From NCBI GenBank assembly GCA_020637855.1, contig JACKJR010000001.1, positions 248,001-312,000 of the forward strand: a stretch of 64,000 nt of DNA, in the 5' to 3' direction. This document shows positions 1-8,294 of this stretch, in pieces. This DNA is from Rhodobiaceae bacterium. Its GTDB lineage: Bacteria; Pseudomonadota; Alphaproteobacteria; Rhizobiales; Tepidamorphaceae. Position 1 is the first letter of the stretch, and the number at the start of each line of letters is the position of its first letter. The notes under the pieces were generated by a model. That model searched no databases. It was given only the letters and a program-made list of their open reading frames with translations, and was not told the origin of the DNA. A program made the translations under genes and the position numbers.

Positions 1-1155
1 TATGATGTCGTCATCATCGGCGGTGGCGGGCACGGGCTTGCGACCGCCTTCTATCTCGCCAAGGAACACGGGATCACCAATGTCGCGGTGCTGGAGAAGG
101 GCTGGATCGGTGGCGGCAACACCGGCCGCAACACCACTATCGTGCGCTCCAACTACCTGTTCGACGAGAGCGCGCACCTCTACGAGAAGTCGCTGCAGCT
201 GTTCGAAAAGCTGAGCCAGGAGCTCAACTACAACGTCATGATGAGCCAGCGCGGCGTGATGAACCTCGCGCACAACCTGCATGACGTGCGCGAATCCAGA
301 CGCCGCGTCTACGCCAACAAGCTAAACGGCGTCGATGCCGAGTGGCTCGAGCCCGAAGAGGTCAAGGCATTCTGCCCGATCATCGATATCTCGCCGGATG
401 CGCGTTACCCGGTCATGGGCGCAACGCTGCAGAAGCGCGCCGGCGTTGCCCGTCACGATGCGGTCGCCTGGGGCTTTGCCCGCGGCGCGGATGCGCGCGG
501 CGTCGACATCATCCAGAACTGCGAAGTCACCGGGCTTCGCATCGAGAAGGGCCGCATCGTTGGCGTTGAAACCACGAAGGGCTTCATCGGCGCGAAGAAA
601 GTCGGCTCGGTCGCGGCGGGGCACACTTCGGTAATCTGCAACATGGCAGGCTTCCGCGTGCCGCTGACCAGCCACCCGTTGCAGGCGCTGGTGTCGGAGC
701 CGATCAAGCCGGTGCACCCTTGCGTCGTCATGTCGAACGCGGTGCACGTCTATGTCAGCCAGTCCGACAAGGGCGAGCTGGTCATCGGTGCCGGTATCGA
801 TGCCTACAACTCTTATGCACAGCGCGGATCCTTCCACATCATCGAGGGCCAGATGGGCGCGCTGCGCGAACTGTTCCCGATCTTCTCGCGTCTGCGGATG
901 ATGCGGTCCTGGGGCGGTATCGTCGATACGGCACCGGATGCCTCGGCGATCATCTCGAAGACGCCGGTGGAGAATTTCTTCATCAACTGCGGCTGGGGCA
1001 CTGGCGGTTTCAAGGCGACGCCGGGCTCCGGCTGGGTCTTCGCCTGGACGCTTGCCAAGGGCGAACCGCACCCGCTCAACGCCGCCTTCAGCCTTGACCG
1101 ATTCACTTCCGGCGCGCTCGTCGACGAGCATGGCGCAGCTGGCGTGGCGCACTAG
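1..1155 (+). CDS. soxB: Sarcosine oxidase beta subunit (5' end outside window)
   Basis: The reading frame is open from base 1, so the true start lies upstream of the window. The first visible residues form a Rossmann FAD-binding glycine motif (VVIIGGGGHGLATA), followed by the family segment GNTGRNTTIVRSNY. The AGHTSVICNMAGF segment carries the His expected to hold covalent FMN in heterotetrameric sarcosine oxidases, and the C-terminal GWGTGGFKATPGSG is typical of SoxB. The enzyme oxidatively demethylates sarcosine to glycine, giving H2O2 and 5,10-methylene-H4F together with SoxA, SoxD and SoxG, which follow in the same orientation. About 20-40 N-terminal residues are probably missing. Confidence 0.95.
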   Translation, partial: YDVVIIGGGGHGLATAFYLAKEHGITNVAVLEKGWIGGGNTGRNTTIVRSNYLFDESAHLYEKSLQLFEKLSQELNYNVMMSQRGVMNLAHNLHDVRESRRRVYANKLNGVDAEWLEPEEVKAFCPIIDISPDARYPVMGATLQKRAGVARHDAVAWGFARGADARGVDIIQNCEVTGLRIEKGRIVGVETTKGFIGAKKVGSVAAGHTSVICNMAGFRVPLTSHPLQALVSEPIKPVHPCVVMSNAVHVYVSQSDKGELVIGAGIDAYNSYAQRGSFHIIEGQMGALRELFPIFSRLRMMRSWGGIVDTAPDASAIISKTPVENFFINCGWGTGGFKATPGSGWVFAWTLAKGEPHPLNAAFSLDRFTSGALVDEHGAAGVAH

Positions 1156-1157
1156 CC

Positions 1158-1202
1158 GCATGATCCCGAAAAGTGGGCACCGGTTTTCGGACAAGATCAT
1201 GC
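1158..1202. repeat. Short palindromic repeat between soxB and soxD
   Basis: A 45-bp dyad with outer arms GCATGATC (1158-1165) and GATCATGC (1195-1202) and inner arms CCGAAAA (1166-1172) and TTTTCGG (1184-1190). It resembles the short intergenic palindromes scattered through rhizobial genomes. The GAAAAGTG...TTTTC core recurs at 4684-4726 and 19332-19377. It lies inside the sox operon and could fold in the mRNA. Confidence 0.75.
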
Positions 1203-1269
1203 GCACAGGAAAAGAAAGAGAAGTACCCATGTGGGTGAATTGGCAAAACGCAATCAGGGGAGAAAAGAA

Positions 1270-1608
1270 ATGCTGCTGATCCCCTGTCCTTATTGCGGTG
1301 AGCGCCCCGAGATCGAATTCTCCTATGGCGGCGAAGCCCATATCGCGCGGCCGCAGAACCCGGCGTCCCTGTCCGATACGCAGTGGGCAGAGTTCCTATT
1401 CATGCGCGGCAACCAGAAGGGTGCGTTCCGCGAGCGCTGGATTCATACCCATGGCTGCCGGCGCTGGTTCAACATGCTGCGCGATACCACGAGCCACGAG
1501 ATCTACGCCGTGTACAAGATTGGCGCGCCCAAGCCGCCCGCACCGGGTGAAAAGCCCGCGGCAGCGAAGAAGCCTGCAACCCGCGCAAGGAAAGGAGCCA
1601 GCAAATGA
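1270..1608 (+). CDS. soxD: Sarcosine oxidase delta subunit
   Basis: A 112-aa protein. The start MLLIPCPYCGERPE was chosen because it matches the SoxD N-terminus and is preceded by a GGGGAGAAAAGAA ribosome-binding region; an upstream ATG at 1231 would add 13 unrelated residues. The N-terminal CPYCG with downstream His and Cys (HTHGC at about residue 70) is the zinc-binding arrangement of this small structural subunit. The C-terminal 25 residues are Ala/Lys/Arg-rich and probably disordered. The stop overlaps the soxA start by 4 bases, consistent with translational coupling. Confidence 0.95.
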   Translation: MLLIPCPYCGERPEIEFSYGGEAHIARPQNPASLSDTQWAEFLFMRGNQKGAFRERWIHTHGCRRWFNMLRDTTSHEIYAVYKIGAPKPPAPGEKPAAAKKPATRARKGASK

Positions 1609-4600
1609 CCGGCTCCATGCGTCTTCCCGGCGGCGGACGGATCGACCGTTCGCGCCCGTTGAAGTTCACCTTCAACGGCAAGGGCTACACGGGCTACGAG
1701 GGCGACACGCTGGCATCCGCCCTGATCGCCAACGGCGTGCATCTGATCGCCCGCTCGATGAAATATCACCGGCCGCGCGGCCTCATGACGGCGGGCTCCG
1801 ACGAACCCAACGGCATGGTGCAGCTTGCGACCGGCGCGCGCACCGAGCCCAACATCAAGGCGACGCAGATTCCGCTCTATGACGGGCTCGAAGCTTCAAG
1901 CGTCAACGTCTTCCCCTCGGTGGAAACCGACATCGGCGCGGTCAACGGTCTGCTGTCGCCGTTCATGACGGCGGGCTTCTACTACAAGACCTTCATGCCG
2001 AGCCAACTGTTCTGGGACAAGGTGGCGGAGCCGATCATCCGCAAGGCCGCCGGCTTCGGCAAGGCACCGACAGAGCCCGACCCCGATGTCTACGACCACA
2101 AGCACGTTCATTGCGACTTGATGGTGGTCGGTGCCGGTCCTGCGGGCTTGTCGGCGGCGCGTGCCGCAGCCGCGACGGGAGCCCGCGTCATCCTCGCCGA
2201 CGAGCAGGCCGAATTCGGCGGCTCGCTGCTGACGCTTCACCGCGAGATCGACGGCAAGCCTTCGGCCGAGTGGGTCGGCTCTGTCGTCAGCGAGCTTTCC
2301 GGCCATGACGAGGTGACGCTGCTGAGGCGCACCACGGTGACCGGTCTCTACGACCAGAATTATCTCGTCGCGCTGGAACAGAAGATTGACGATTTGACGC
2401 CGTCGTCTCCGGCCAACCCGCGCATGCGCGTCTGGCACATCCGGGCGAAGGAGGTCATCCTCGCGACGGGGTCGCACGAGCGTCCGCTGGTCTTCGCCGA
2501 CAACGACCGCCCGGGCACCATGCTCGCCAGCGCGGCGCTGACCTACATGAACCGCTACGGCGCGTTGCCATGCAACAAGCCTGTTGTCGTCACCAACAAC
2601 GACTGGGCCTATGAAACCGCGCGCACCTTCAAGGCGCATGGCGCCGAGGTGACGGTTGTCGATACCCGCAAAACGGTTCCCGAAGACCTGGGAACGGAGA
2701 TGGCGCATCTCGGCATCGAGGTGCTCGCCGATTCAACCGTCACCGGCGTTTCGGGCAAGCACCGCGTCAAGGGCGTGAGCGTTGCCGCGAAGAATGCCGA
2801 CGGATCGGGTATCGCCGGTGTCAGCCACAGCATCGACGCCGACGGCCTCATCGTGTCCGGCGGCTACTCGGCGGCGGTGCACCTGTTCTGCCATGTTGGC
2901 GGCAAGCTGAGTTTCGATGACGCGCGTGTGTCCTTCATGCCGGCGACCGGGCGCAAGGCGCTGGCCTGTGTCGGCGGTACGGCGGCGGAGTTCGGCATCG
3001 CAGCGGCCATCGATGGCGGTGCTGCGGCAGGTGCCAAGGCGGCTCAGGCCGCAGGTTTCAAACCGGGCCGGGCAGGCAAGGGTGTTCAGGTCGCGGACGA
3101 TCGCGCCGACGGCAACGTCGAGGCCGCATGGCTGCTGCCGTCCGGTACTGCTCCGAACCGCTCCAAGGCCAAGTTCTTCGTCGATTATCAGAACGACACA
3201 GGCGCCGCCGACATTGCGCTTGCGGTGCGCGAGGGTTTCGATTCCGTCGAGCACATGAAGCGCTACACGCTGACCGGCTTCGGCACCGATCAGGGCAAGC
3301 TCGGTAATATCAACGGCCTTGCGATCCTGGCTGAGCTAACCGGCAGGACGATCCAGGAAACCGGCACCACGACCTTCCGCCCGCCCTACACACCGGTGAC
3401 CTTCGGTGCGCTGGCGGGGCGCGACGCCGGCGACATGCTCGATCCCATCCGTGTCACCAACATCCACGACTGGCATGTGGCGCATGGTGCCGAGTTCGAA
3501 AATGTCGGTCAGTGGAAGCGTCCCTGGTACTATCCGATCGACGGCGAGACGATGCATCAGGCGGTTGCGCGCGAGTGCCGTGCGGCACGCACTGCGGTGA
3601 CGGCGCTGGATGCCTCGACGCTTGGCAAGATCGATGTCACCGGCAAGGATGCCGGCGTCTTCCTCGACCGCGTGTACACCAACATGATGTCGACGCTGAA
3701 GGTCGGGTCGGTCCGTTACGGGCTGATGCTGCACGAGGACGGCATGGTCTATGACGACGGCACGGTAACTCGTCTTGCCGAGAACAGGTTCCTCGTCACG
3801 ACGACGACGGGCGGCGCGGCCTCGGTGTTCCAGCATCTGGAGGATTATCTCCAGACCGAGTGGCCCGATCTCGATGTTTACCTGACTTCCGTCACCGAGC
3901 AGTGGGCAACCGTCACGGTGTCCGGCCCCAAGGCGCGCATGCTGCTGGAACGCATCACGGATATGAACCTCGATCCGGCGGATTTCCAGTTCATGACGTT
4001 CCGCGAAGGCAAGGTTGCGGGGTTGCCGGCGCGGGTCTTCCGCATCTCGTTTACCGGCGAACTGTCCTACGAGATTTCCGTGGTCTGGCACCACGGCAAG
4101 GCGTTGTGGGAAGCGGTGATGGATGCCGGCCACGATTTCGGCATCACGCCCTACGGCACCGAGACCATGCACGTGCTGCGTGCCGAAAAGGGCTTCATCA
4201 TCGTCGGCCAGGAAACCGACGGCACGCTGACGCCGTATGATCTCGGCATGGGCTGGATCGTGTCGAAGAAGAAGGAAGACTTCATCGGCAAGCGCTCGCT
4301 GACCCGCCCCGACACGGTGCGCGAGGACAGGAAGCAGCTCGTCGGCCTGCTGCCGGAGGACCCCGGCTTCGTCGTGCCGGAAGGCGCGCAACTCGTGAAC
4401 AATTCGGTAAAGCTGAAGGACGTGCCACATTTCGCCCCGCCCGGCCTCGACGGAGCACCGATCTACGGGCGAAAGGCTTCGCCAGTCCCCATGCTCGGCC
4501 ATGTTACATCGAGCTACTGGTCGGATGCTCTGGGCCGCTCCTTCGCGCTCGGTCTCGTCAAGGGCGGGCAGGCGCGCACGGGCGATATCGTCTATGCGCC

Positions 4601-4679
4601 ACTGGATGACCGCACAATTGCCATGCGGATCGTCGATCCGGTCTTCTACGACAAGGAAGGAGCGCGCCGCGATGGCTAA
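1605..4679 (+). CDS. soxA: Sarcosine oxidase alpha subunit
   Basis: At 1024 aa this is the usual length for SoxA of heterotetrameric sarcosine oxidase. Residues 20-110 form the N-terminal half-ferredoxin-like region (GYEGDTLASAL, then MKYHRPRGLMTAGSDEPN). A Rossmann NAD/FAD motif VVGAGPAGLSAARA begins near residue 173, and the ATGSHERPLVFADNDRPG segment is characteristic. From about residue 640 to the end is a GCV_T-like (aminomethyltransferase) domain that binds tetrahydrofolate and captures the formaldehyde unit. The gene overlaps soxD by 4 bases and soxG by 8 bases, so the subunits are coupled. No frameshift or missing segment was seen. Confidence 0.97.
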   Translation: MTGSMRLPGGGRIDRSRPLKFTFNGKGYTGYEGDTLASALIANGVHLIARSMKYHRPRGLMTAGSDEPNGMVQLATGARTEPNIKATQIPLYDGLEASSVNVFPSVETDIGAVNGLLSPFMTAGFYYKTFMPSQLFWDKVAEPIIRKAAGFGKAPTEPDPDVYDHKHVHCDLMVVGAGPAGLSAARAAAATGARVILADEQAEFGGSLLTLHREIDGKPSAEWVGSVVSELSGHDEVTLLRRTTVTGLYDQNYLVALEQKIDDLTPSSPANPRMRVWHIRAKEVILATGSHERPLVFADNDRPGTMLASAALTYMNRYGALPCNKPVVVTNNDWAYETARTFKAHGAEVTVVDTRKTVPEDLGTEMAHLGIEVLADSTVTGVSGKHRVKGVSVAAKNADGSGIAGVSHSIDADGLIVSGGYSAAVHLFCHVGGKLSFDDARVSFMPATGRKALACVGGTAAEFGIAAAIDGGAAAGAKAAQAAGFKPGRAGKGVQVADDRADGNVEAAWLLPSGTAPNRSKAKFFVDYQNDTGAADIALAVREGFDSVEHMKRYTLTGFGTDQGKLGNINGLAILAELTGRTIQETGTTTFRPPYTPVTFGALAGRDAGDMLDPIRVTNIHDWHVAHGAEFENVGQWKRPWYYPIDGETMHQAVARECRAARTAVTALDASTLGKIDVTGKDAGVFLDRVYTNMMSTLKVGSVRYGLMLHEDGMVYDDGTVTRLAENRFLVTTTTGGAASVFQHLEDYLQTEWPDLDVYLTSVTEQWATVTVSGPKARMLLERITDMNLDPADFQFMTFREGKVAGLPARVFRISFTGELSYEISVVWHHGKALWEAVMDAGHDFGITPYGTETMHVLRAEKGFIIVGQETDGTLTPYDLGMGWIVSKKKEDFIGKRSLTRPDTVREDRKQLVGLLPEDPGFVVPEGAQLVNNSVKLKDVPHFAPPGLDGAPIYGRKASPVPMLGHVTSSYWSDALGRSFALGLVKGGQARTGDIVYAPLDDRTIAMRIVDPVFYDKEGARRDG

Positions 4680-5346
4680 GCCAGCAAGTCCAGGAAAAGT
4701 GGCGCCCGGTTTTCCGCCCGGACGTGCGTCAACAAAAGAACTCGATACACGTGCGATGGATTTGCGCTTCAGCCCGCTCGAAGCGGTGAGCCACAGGCTC
4801 GTTGCGGCCTCCGCTGCGGATCATGCAAGCGTTGCCGAGCTGCCTTTCACCACGCAGATCGGTCTGCGCGGCGATGCGTCGAAGGCCGCGTTCGCCAATG
4901 CGGTGAAGTCTGCCGTCGGTGTCGCGCCGCCGAAGGAGGCTTGCACGGTCGCCGTGAAAGGCGACAACCGCATCCTGTGGCTTGGCCCCGACGAATGGCT
5001 CGTCGTCGCGCCGGACGATCCCGATGGTGCGTTGCTGGCAAGGCTCGAAAAGGCATTGGCAAAGGTCAGCGCGGCTGCCGTCGATCTGACCGGGAATCGC
5101 TCGGTGATCGAACTGTCCGGCCCATCGGCGCGCGCCGTTTTGGAGAAGGGCTGCCGCCATGATCTGCACCCCAAGACCTTCCCCGTTGGCCGCGTTGTCG
5201 GAACGCTGATGGCGCATACGCAATTCTTCCTGGAGAAGACCTCGGACAATCCGGAAACGTTCCGCCTTTATGTGCGTTCCTCATTCGCCCGCCACATGGC
5301 AGAATGGCTGATGGATGCCATGGCCGAATTCACCGGCAGAGTCTGA
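4672..5346 (+). CDS. soxG: Sarcosine oxidase gamma subunit
   Basis: A 224-aa protein beginning MAKPASPGKVAPG, overlapping the end of soxA by 8 bases. The body matches SoxG: FSPLEAVSHRL, the segment NRILWLGPDEWLVVAP, and VDLTGNRSVIELSGPSARAVLEKGC. SoxG is the small GCV_T-like subunit that completes the sarcosine oxidase tetramer. Codons 5-19 lie inside a palindromic repeat-like element (4684-4726), so the N-terminal extension may be a repeat-derived addition. An internal ATG at 4756 (MDLRFSPLEAV) is an alternative start, but the coupled ATG at 4672 fits the operon better. Confidence 0.93.
   Translation: MAKPASPGKVAPGFPPGRASTKELDTRAMDLRFSPLEAVSHRLVAASAADHASVAELPFTTQIGLRGDASKAAFANAVKSAVGVAPPKEACTVAVKGDNRILWLGPDEWLVVAPDDPDGALLARLEKALAKVSAAAVDLTGNRSVIELSGPSARAVLEKGCRHDLHPKTFPVGRVVGTLMAHTQFFLEKTSDNPETFRLYVRSSFARHMAEWLMDAMAEFTGRV
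4684..4726. repeat. Palindromic repeat-like element inside the soxG 5' coding region
   Basis: Arms GTCC (4688-4691) and GGAC (4720-4723) enclose GGAAAA (4693-4698) and TTTTCC (4710-4715). The sequence aligns closely with the intergenic element at 19332-19377: CAGGAAAAGTG, then a TTTT tract, then CGCCCGGA. Here it is read through in frame as SoxG residues 5-19. Confidence 0.6.
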
Positions 5347-5351
5347 CGCAT

Positions 5352-6731
5352 ATGGTCACGAGCCTGTTCGATCTCTTCAAGATCGGTGTCGGGCCTTCCA
5401 GTTCCCACACTGTGGGGCCGATGAAGGCAGCCAGCCTTTTCGTGCTCGATCTGGATTCGCGCGATCTGATCACCGGCACGGAACGCGTGCAGGTTGATCT
5501 CTACGGCTCGCTGGCGCTGACCGGCAAGGGCCACGCCACCGACATCGCAACACTGGTCGGCCTGACGGGGCACGCCCCCGACAAGGTCGATGCCGACGCC
5601 ATTCCCGTCATCGTCAACGACATCCGCGAGACGACGTCTCTCAATCTCGGTGGCGTCAAGGTCATTTCCTTCAACGAGGACACCGACCTCGTCTTTAACT
5701 ATAGCGGCCGGCTGACCCAGCATTCCAACGGCATGAAATGCTCGGCCTTCGACGCGGCGGGTTCGCTGCTTCATGAACAGACCTATTTCTCCGTCGGCGG
5801 CGGTTTCGTCGCCACGCTGGAAGAGATTGAGGCCGGCGCCCCGGACACCGCCAATGTCGCCCTGCCGCACCCTTTCCGCTCCGCCACGCGGCTGCTTGAG
5901 ATCGGTGACGAGACGGGCCTGTCGATCGCCGGCATCATGCTTGCCAATGAACGGGCCTGGCGGTCGGATGAAGAGATTCGGGATGGCATCCGCGAAATCT
6001 TCGGCGTCATGGAGGCTTGCGTCGATCGTGGCTGCCGCACGGACGGGACCCTGCCTGGCGGACTGAAGGTGCGCCGCCGAGCGCATGCCATGTTCCACGA
6101 ATTGCGTGACCGGCCGGAGCGCGGCCTGTCTGACGGGCTCTCGATCCTCGACTGGGTCAGTCTCTATGCGCTCGCGGTCAACGAGGAGAATGCCGCCGGC
6201 GGGCGCGTCGTCACCGCGCCAACCAACGGCGCGGCGGGCATCATTCCGGCGGTGCTGCGCTACTATCATCGCTTCGTGCGCGGCGCGAATGACGAGGGCG
6301 TCGTCACCTTCATGCTGACGGCGGCTGCGATTGGTTCGCTCTACAAGATGAACGCATCGATCTCGGCAGCCGAAGTCGGCTGCCAGGGGGAGGTGGGCGT
6401 TGCCTGTTCAATGGCTGCTGCCGGCCTGTGCGCGGTCATGGGCGGCAGCAATGCCCAGATCGAGAATGCCGCCGAGATCGGCATGGAGCACAATCTCGGC
6501 CTGACCTGCGATCCGATCGGCGGGCTGGTGCAGGTGCCCTGCATCGAGCGCAACACGATGGGTGCGGTGAAGGCGATCAACGCCGCCCGCCTCGCCCTGC
6601 GAGGAGATGGCAAGCATGTCGTCTCCCTCGACAAGGTCATCGAGACCATGCGCCAGACCGGCAAGGACATGCAGGACAAGTACAAGGAAACCGCCCAAGG
6701 CGGCCTGGCTGTCAACGTCGTTGAATGCTGA
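5352..6731 (+). CDS. sdaA: L-serine ammonia-lyase (iron-sulfur dependent)
   Basis: Converts L-serine to pyruvate and ammonia. The 459-aa protein starts MVTSLFDLFKIGVGPSSSHT, the diagnostic N-terminus of the single-chain Fe-S L-serine dehydratase. The C-terminal half has the catalytic-domain segments TAPTNGAAGIIPAVL, GCQGEVGVACSMA and LTCDPIGGLVQVPCIERN, whose Cys residues bind the [4Fe-4S] cluster. The ATG lies 5 bases after the soxG stop. Its place directly behind soxBDAG suggests that glycine and the released C1 unit are joined to serine (by a GlyA encoded elsewhere) and drained to pyruvate. Confidence 0.96.
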   Translation: MVTSLFDLFKIGVGPSSSHTVGPMKAASLFVLDLDSRDLITGTERVQVDLYGSLALTGKGHATDIATLVGLTGHAPDKVDADAIPVIVNDIRETTSLNLGGVKVISFNEDTDLVFNYSGRLTQHSNGMKCSAFDAAGSLLHEQTYFSVGGGFVATLEEIEAGAPDTANVALPHPFRSATRLLEIGDETGLSIAGIMLANERAWRSDEEIRDGIREIFGVMEACVDRGCRTDGTLPGGLKVRRRAHAMFHELRDRPERGLSDGLSILDWVSLYALAVNEENAAGGRVVTAPTNGAAGIIPAVLRYYHRFVRGANDEGVVTFMLTAAAIGSLYKMNASISAAEVGCQGEVGVACSMAAAGLCAVMGGSNAQIENAAEIGMEHNLGLTCDPIGGLVQVPCIERNTMGAVKAINAARLALRGDGKHVVSLDKVIETMRQTGKDMQDKYKETAQGGLAVNVVEC

Positions 6732-6769
6732 GAGTGCACGGTTTTGCTCAAATATTCAGTCGCCTCATG

Positions 6770-6786
6770 TATTCATGCCATGAATA
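6770..6786. promoter_or_regulatory. Inverted repeat in the AT-rich region upstream of the collagen-like gene
   Basis: Arms TATTCATG (6770-6777) and CATGAATA (6779-6786) are perfect complements around one C. They sit in the gene-free, strongly AT-rich stretch 6732-6931, unlike the GC-rich flanks. This could be a regulator site for the downstream gene or a structure at the 3' end of sdaA. No consensus promoter was assigned. Confidence 0.4.
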
Positions 6787-6931
6787 TTGTAATTACAAGT
6801 ACGGACTTAATATAAACCAAAAATATTAAGGTTAATATCAAGTTAAAATTGTATTAAAAATTTCTTTAAATAATGCTCCTCCCTGAAGGCCAATAAGCAA
6901 GAGATGCGGCGTCCAGGTGGGGAGTATTCCC

Positions 6932-8209
6932 ATGGCGTTTCTCAATAAGAAAAGGCCAGTCGCGTTCGCAATCGCTCTGGCTTTCGGTCTTTCTACTTCA
7001 CTCAGCGCGCTGATGATTTCCACTGTCGATATCCATGCCCAATCTGCCGGTAACGGCGGTAACGGCGGTAACGGTGGCAACGGCGGCCAGGGTCAAGGCG
7101 GCATGGGCGGTCAGGGTCAGGGCGGCATGGGCGGCCAGGGTCAGGGCGGCATGGGCGGCCAGGGTCAGGGCGGCATGGGCGGCCAGGGTCAGGGCGGCAT
7201 GGGCGGCCAGGGTCAGGGCGGCATGGGCGGCCAGGGTCAAGGCGGCATGGGCGGCCAGGGTCAGGGCGGCATGGGCGGTCAGGGTCAAGGTGGCTTAGGC
7301 GGACATGGTCACGGTCACGGCAAGGGTGGCTTAGGCGGTCTTGGCGGCTTGGGCGGTCTTGGCGGCTTTGGTGGACATGGCCACGGTCACGACGGTCACG
7401 GCAAGGGCGGCTTGGGCGGTCTCGGCGGCCCAGGCGGCTTTGGTGGGCATGGCCACGGTCACGACGGCCACGGCAAGGGCGGCTTGGGCGGTCTCGGCGG
7501 CCCAGGTGGTTTTGGTGGACATGGCCACGGTCACGACGGCCACGGCAAGGGCGGCTTGGGCGGTCTCGGCGGCCCAGGTGGTTTTGGTGGACATGGCCAC
7601 GGTCACGGCGGTAACGGCAAGGGTGGCTTTGGCGGTCACGGCGGCCACGCAAAGGGCGGCCACAGGCACGGACATGGTTTCGGCGGCCATGACGCTGCTG
7701 ATATTGGCGACTTCGGTCGCGACAGAGATGGCCGTCATGGCGGCAATCGCAATGGCATGCGCAGTCAGCCGTCCAATGTCATCGGCAACATCTTCGGTGG
7801 TCCCGGCAGGGGCAAACACGGCAAGCAGGGAAATCCTGGCGTGCAATTTTCCGGCCCGATCGGCCTTTTCGGCCCGATTGGACTTCCCGGATTGCCCGGT
7901 CCACAAGGCAAGCCCGGTAAACATGGCAAGCCCGGTATGGGAATGCCTGGTTTCCCTGGCCCGATCGGCCTTCCTGGTCCTATCGGGATGCCCGGTCACC
8001 ATGACAAGCATGACAAGCACGGCGATCACGATAAGCATGGGAAACATGGCAAGCACGGCAAGCACGGCAAGCATGGGAAACACGGCAAGCACGGAAAAGG
8101 TGGCCCGTCAGTGTCGGTCAGCACCGGAGTCTTTGGTCCGGCAGGCTGCGCGATCAATCCAACGGCGTTTGGTTGTTCCGGCGACCCCGCCGCGATAACG
8201 ATCGATTGA
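6932..8209 (+). CDS. Secreted Gly/His-rich collagen-like repeat protein
   Basis: A 425-aa protein. The ATG at 6932 was chosen because GGTGGGGAG ends 8 bases upstream. Residues 1-37 are a likely Sec signal peptide (basic start, hydrophobic ALAFGLSTSLSALMI, possible cleavage after HAQ). Next come nine 8-residue GGQGQGGM units, then about five 24-residue units built on GHGHGHDGHGKGG, a Gly-X-Y collagen stretch (GPIGLPGLPGPQGKPG), and a run of KHG triplets that also reads as Gly-X-Y. The C-terminus has two Cys (GCAINPTAFGC). Function is unknown: a surface or matrix fibre, possibly metal-binding through His. Repeat purity at DNA level implies recent expansion. Confidence 0.85.
   Translation: MAFLNKKRPVAFAIALAFGLSTSLSALMISTVDIHAQSAGNGGNGGNGGNGGQGQGGMGGQGQGGMGGQGQGGMGGQGQGGMGGQGQGGMGGQGQGGMGGQGQGGMGGQGQGGMGGQGQGGLGGHGHGHGKGGLGGLGGLGGLGGFGGHGHGHDGHGKGGLGGLGGPGGFGGHGHGHDGHGKGGLGGLGGPGGFGGHGHGHDGHGKGGLGGLGGPGGFGGHGHGHGGNGKGGFGGHGGHAKGGHRHGHGFGGHDAADIGDFGRDRDGRHGGNRNGMRSQPSNVIGNIFGGPGRGKHGKQGNPGVQFSGPIGLFGPIGLPGLPGPQGKPGKHGKPGMGMPGFPGPIGLPGPIGMPGHHDKHDKHGDHDKHGKHGKHGKHGKHGKHGKHGKGGPSVSVSTGVFGPAGCAINPTAFGCSGDPAAITID
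7084..7299 (+). repeat. Nine tandem 24-bp repeats (GGQGQGGM units)
   Basis: Nine in-frame copies of a 24-bp unit encode GGQGQGGM, with the last unit ending in Leu. Copies differ at only a few third-codon positions, so copy number is likely to vary by slippage. Confidence 0.9.
7301..7650 (+). repeat. About five 72-bp repeats (GHGHGHDGHGKGG units)
   Basis: Three nearly identical 72-bp units encode GHGHGHDGHGKGG followed by LGGLGGPGGFG. Diverged partial units lie on both sides. The region is dense in His-Gly pairs. Confidence 0.85.
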
Positions 8210-8236
8210 GATTGCAAGCCAAGGTTTTGCAAAATG

Positions 8237-8265
8237 GATACGCCGGTGTAACTCACTGGCGTATC
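8237..8265 (+). terminator. Hairpin after the collagen-like gene
   Basis: GATACGCCGGTG (8237-8248) pairs with CACTGGCGTATC (8254-8265) with one mismatch and a 5-base loop, 28 bases after the stop codon. Only a weak T-rich tail (GCTTTC) follows. It lies between convergent genes and could serve both strands. Confidence 0.6.
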
Positions 8266-8294
8266 GCTTTCACGGCAGATGGCTCGAAACAGGG

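Noticed and set aside
1896..4502. Long open frames on the minus strand across soxA
   Set aside because: They lie opposite a well-supported gene, match no family, and are expected by chance in high-GC sequence.
7002..8092. Minus-strand and +1-frame open frames over the Gly-rich gene (Ala/His or Arg/Pro-rich)
   Set aside because: They mirror the 24-bp repeats of the real frame; only that frame has a signal peptide and ribosome-binding site.
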